Shown piece by piece: positions 62,250-64,000 of a stretch of DNA of 64,000 bases. The stretch is from the NCBI RefSeq assembly GCF_900110915.1, contig NZ_FOFG01000001.1, positions 496,001 to 560,000 on the forward strand, read 5' to 3'. Position 1 is the first letter of the stretch, and every line of letters begins with the position of its first letter. The DNA is from Faunimonas pinastri. GTDB lineage: Bacteria > Pseudomonadota > Alphaproteobacteria > Rhizobiales > Afifellaceae. The notes beneath the pieces were generated by a model. It was not told the DNA's origin. It saw nothing but the letters and a program-made list of their open reading frames with translations, and did not search any database. A program made the translations under genes and the position numbers.

Positions 62250-62592
62250 GGCCGCCGCGCCCGTCACCTTCGACGATTTCCTCAAGGTCGATATCCGCGT
62301 TGGCGAAATCGTCGAGGCCATGCCGTTCCCGGAGGCGCGAAAGGCCGCCTTCAAGCTGGTGATCGACTTCGGTCCGGGGATCGGCCGCAAGCGGTCCTCC
62401 GCCCAGATCACCCGGCACTACAGCCCGGAGACCCTGGTTGGGCGTCGCGTGATGGCGGTGATCAACTTTCCGCCCCGGCAGATAGGCCCCTTCATGTCGG
62501 AAGTGCTGACGCTTGGCGTGCCGGATGCGGAGGGCGAGGTCGTGCTGCTCGTGCCGGAGCGCGACGTGCCCTTGGGCGGGCGGTTGTTCTAG
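62239..62592 (+). CDS. csaA: CsaA-type tRNA-binding domain protein
   Basis: This 117-residue protein is a free-standing tRNA-binding (EMAP/CsaA) domain with an OB fold. The start FDDFLKVDIRVGEIVEAMPF, the middle SSAQITRHYSPETLVGRRVMAV and NFPPRQIGPFMSEVLTLG are hallmarks of CsaA, described as an export-related chaperone in Bacillus and a tRNA binder. The start overlaps the upstream gene by 11 bases, so translation is coupled. Convergent with the histidine kinase gene. Confidence 0.92.
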   Translation: MPAEAAAPVTFDDFLKVDIRVGEIVEAMPFPEARKAAFKLVIDFGPGIGRKRSSAQITRHYSPETLVGRRVMAVINFPPRQIGPFMSEVLTLGVPDAEGEVVLLVPERDVPLGGRLF

Positions 62593-62634
62593 GGGCGATC
62601 GACCCCAAGCCGGGCTTCCCCTCCGCCGGGTTCC

Positions 62635-63969
62635 CTAGGCCGGAATTCGGAGCACCGCACTGAGGCCGCCGAGCGAGCTTTCACCCAGCGCGATGTCGCC
62701 GCCATGGCTGCGGGCGATGTCGCGGGCGATCGCCAGCCCCAGCCCGGTGCCGCCGGCATCGACGTTTCGCGCCCGGTCGAGCCGGTAGAACGGCCGGAAC
62801 ACGGTTTCCAGCTCCTCCTCCGGGATACCCGGGCCGTCATCGTCGATGGTGATGGTCAGCCAGCCGTCCAGGTGCCGCCCGCGCACTTCCACCGTGTCGG
62901 CGTATTTGCCCGCGTTGCCGATCAAATTGGCGAGGCAGCGGCGGAATGGCGTCGCGCGGACCAGCACCTGTGGCGCGCCCTCGAAGGAAACGCTGACCCG
63001 GTCGCCGGAGCGGCGCGCGTTCTCGGCCAGATCCTCCAGCAGCGCCGGCACGTCGACGCCTTCGCTGGCTTCCCCGGCATCGCCCTTGGCGAAGGCCAGG
63101 TAGTCCTCCAGCATGTGGCGCATTTCGACCACGTCGCCGCGCAGCGCGTCCGTTTCAGGCGTTTCGTCCAGCATGGCGAGGCCCAGCGTCAGGCGCGTCA
63201 GGATGGTGCGAAGGTCGTGGCTGACGCCGGACAGCATGGTGGTGCGCTGCTCGATCTGCCGCTCGATGCGCTCGCGCATGTCGAGAAAAGCCTGCGAGGC
63301 CTGGCGCACCTCGCGCGCCCCGCGTGGGCGGAAACTCCGGACCGGGCGGCCCTTGCCGAAATTCTCCGCCGCTTCGGCCAGCACGAGGATCGGCTTGATC
63401 TGGTTGCGCAGGAAAAGCAGCGCGATGGCGATCAGCACCAGCGAGGTCCCGACCATCCAGACGATGAAGATATGCTGGTTCGAGGGAAGGGTGCGGCTGC
63501 GCGGGGCGAAGATGCGCAGCACGTGGTCCTTCAGGCTGATGCGGATCTCCACCATGTCGGAATTGCCGACCGTGTCGATCCAGAACGGGCGGTTGATGCG
63601 CTCGCGGATCTTGTCGGAGAGCGTGCTGTCGAGAATGGAGAAGAAGGGCTTCGGCGCCGGTGCAGGCAGCGGCTCCGGCGGCAGCACGGAGATGGAGAGC
63701 CCCAGCGCGTCGCCGGAAAGCTGTTCCACCTGGGAGAAGCGCTCGTCCTGCGGATAGGTCTCGATCACCTCGATGATCGCGGCGATATCGCGCGTCACCG
63801 CGTCAGAGAGCTTTTCCGTGACGTTCTGCAGCTGTCGCTCGATGAAGACGTAGGCCACCACCGATTGCAGGATCACGATGGGCAGGACGACGATCAGGAT
63901 CGTGCGGGGATAGAGGCCCTTGGGCAGGTGCTCGAAAAGTCCGCCCCAGGTCCGGCGCAGGACGCGCAT
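62635..63969 (-). CDS. Membrane sensor histidine kinase (EnvZ/OmpR-type)
   Basis: This 444-residue kinase has a first membrane helix at about residues 22-43, a periplasmic sensor of about 120 residues, a second helix at about 168-187, HAMP, the dimerisation helix with phospho-His251 in GVSHDLRTILTRL, and an ATPase domain with the N-box NLIGNAGKYA, DDDGPGIPEEE and GGTGLGLAIARD. The layout and the Arg in SHDLRT are typical of EnvZ-class kinases. Its response regulator should lie just upstream, beyond the window end. The signal is unknown. Confidence 0.93.
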   Translation of the reverse strand: MRVLRRTWGGLFEHLPKGLYPRTILIVVLPIVILQSVVAYVFIERQLQNVTEKLSDAVTRDIAAIIEVIETYPQDERFSQVEQLSGDALGLSISVLPPEPLPAPAPKPFFSILDSTLSDKIRERINRPFWIDTVGNSDMVEIRISLKDHVLRIFAPRSRTLPSNQHIFIVWMVGTSLVLIAIALLFLRNQIKPILVLAEAAENFGKGRPVRSFRPRGAREVRQASQAFLDMRERIERQIEQRTTMLSGVSHDLRTILTRLTLGLAMLDETPETDALRGDVVEMRHMLEDYLAFAKGDAGEASEGVDVPALLEDLAENARRSGDRVSVSFEGAPQVLVRATPFRRCLANLIGNAGKYADTVEVRGRHLDGWLTITIDDDGPGIPEEELETVFRPFYRLDRARNVDAGGTGLGLAIARDIARSHGGDIALGESSLGGLSAVLRIPA

Positions 63970-64000
63970 CTGACGGACGGTGCGGGATACCCGGGGATGA

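Overview
The window is a high-GC, tightly packed bacterial chromosome segment, about 60 protein genes with mostly short gaps. Gene content points to an alphaproteobacterium of the order Hyphomicrobiales (Rhizobiales). The reasons are a lgt-midA-pgeF cluster divergent from a UbiK-type gene, a DUF1127 micro-gene, a ThuEFGK-like sugar transporter, a GguC/AraD1-type protein, and many Gfo/Idh/MocA and ABC-transport genes. A Kaistia-like genus is possible, but the sequence alone does not settle it. No rRNA, tRNA, CRISPR or phage genes were seen. One insertion sequence is present.

Layout. 1-5.2 kb: the end of a GGDEF-EAL protein, a FeeM-like N-acyl amino acid synthase with its own regulated-looking promoter and terminator, and a three-gene ABC importer. 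5.2-15.3 kb (minus strand): a bile-acid-symporter-like carrier with an MFS drug exporter, a periplasmic cyclic-nucleotide phosphodiesterase/nucleotidase, an aldo/keto reductase, a Gfo/Idh oxidoreductase, an amidohydrolase and a MATE exporter. 15.4-20.9 kb: a small unknown protein divergent from an operon of a penicillin-acylase-family amidase (interrupted by a one-base frameshift), a GH3-family amide synthetase and a flavin amine oxidase. This operon is the most unusual part of the window. 20.8-24.7 kb (minus): a complete OsmF-YehY-YehX-YehW type osmoprotectant importer. 24.9-29.8 kb: a sugar ABC importer (binding protein, two permeases, ATPase) followed by an esterase.

29.9-45.6 kb: a hemolysin III-like membrane protein, a DUF1275 protein whose stop codon coincides with the insertion point of an IS5-family element, a Tat-exported glucose-fructose oxidoreductase-like protein, a PrpB-like lyase, a secreted S10 carboxypeptidase-like protein, a DUF202 protein with a CPA2 antiporter, a nucleoside hydrolase, a thioredoxin-reductase-like flavoprotein, two more Gfo/Idh enzymes around a ClC chloride transporter, and a metallophosphoesterase. 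45.6-54.7 kb: a possible 23-residue micro-gene with an extreme Shine-Dalgarno site, an ABC exporter pair, an M29 aminopeptidase, GguC and GDSL genes, DUF1127, an esterase-like phytase protein, a DUF3053 lipoprotein and an SDR. 54.7-64 kb: conserved core genes (prs, a lipoprotein, pgeF, midA, lgt, ubiK-like, ybjN-like, proC, a TetR/COQ9-like gene, a CsaA-like gene, a sensor kinase).

How it fits together: most genes serve uptake and processing of carbon sources, osmolytes and nucleotides. Amide chemistry recurs: an N-acyl amino acid synthase, an Ntn-type amidase, an amide-forming GH3 enzyme and an amine oxidase all lie within 20 kb. Any link between them is inference, not demonstrated.
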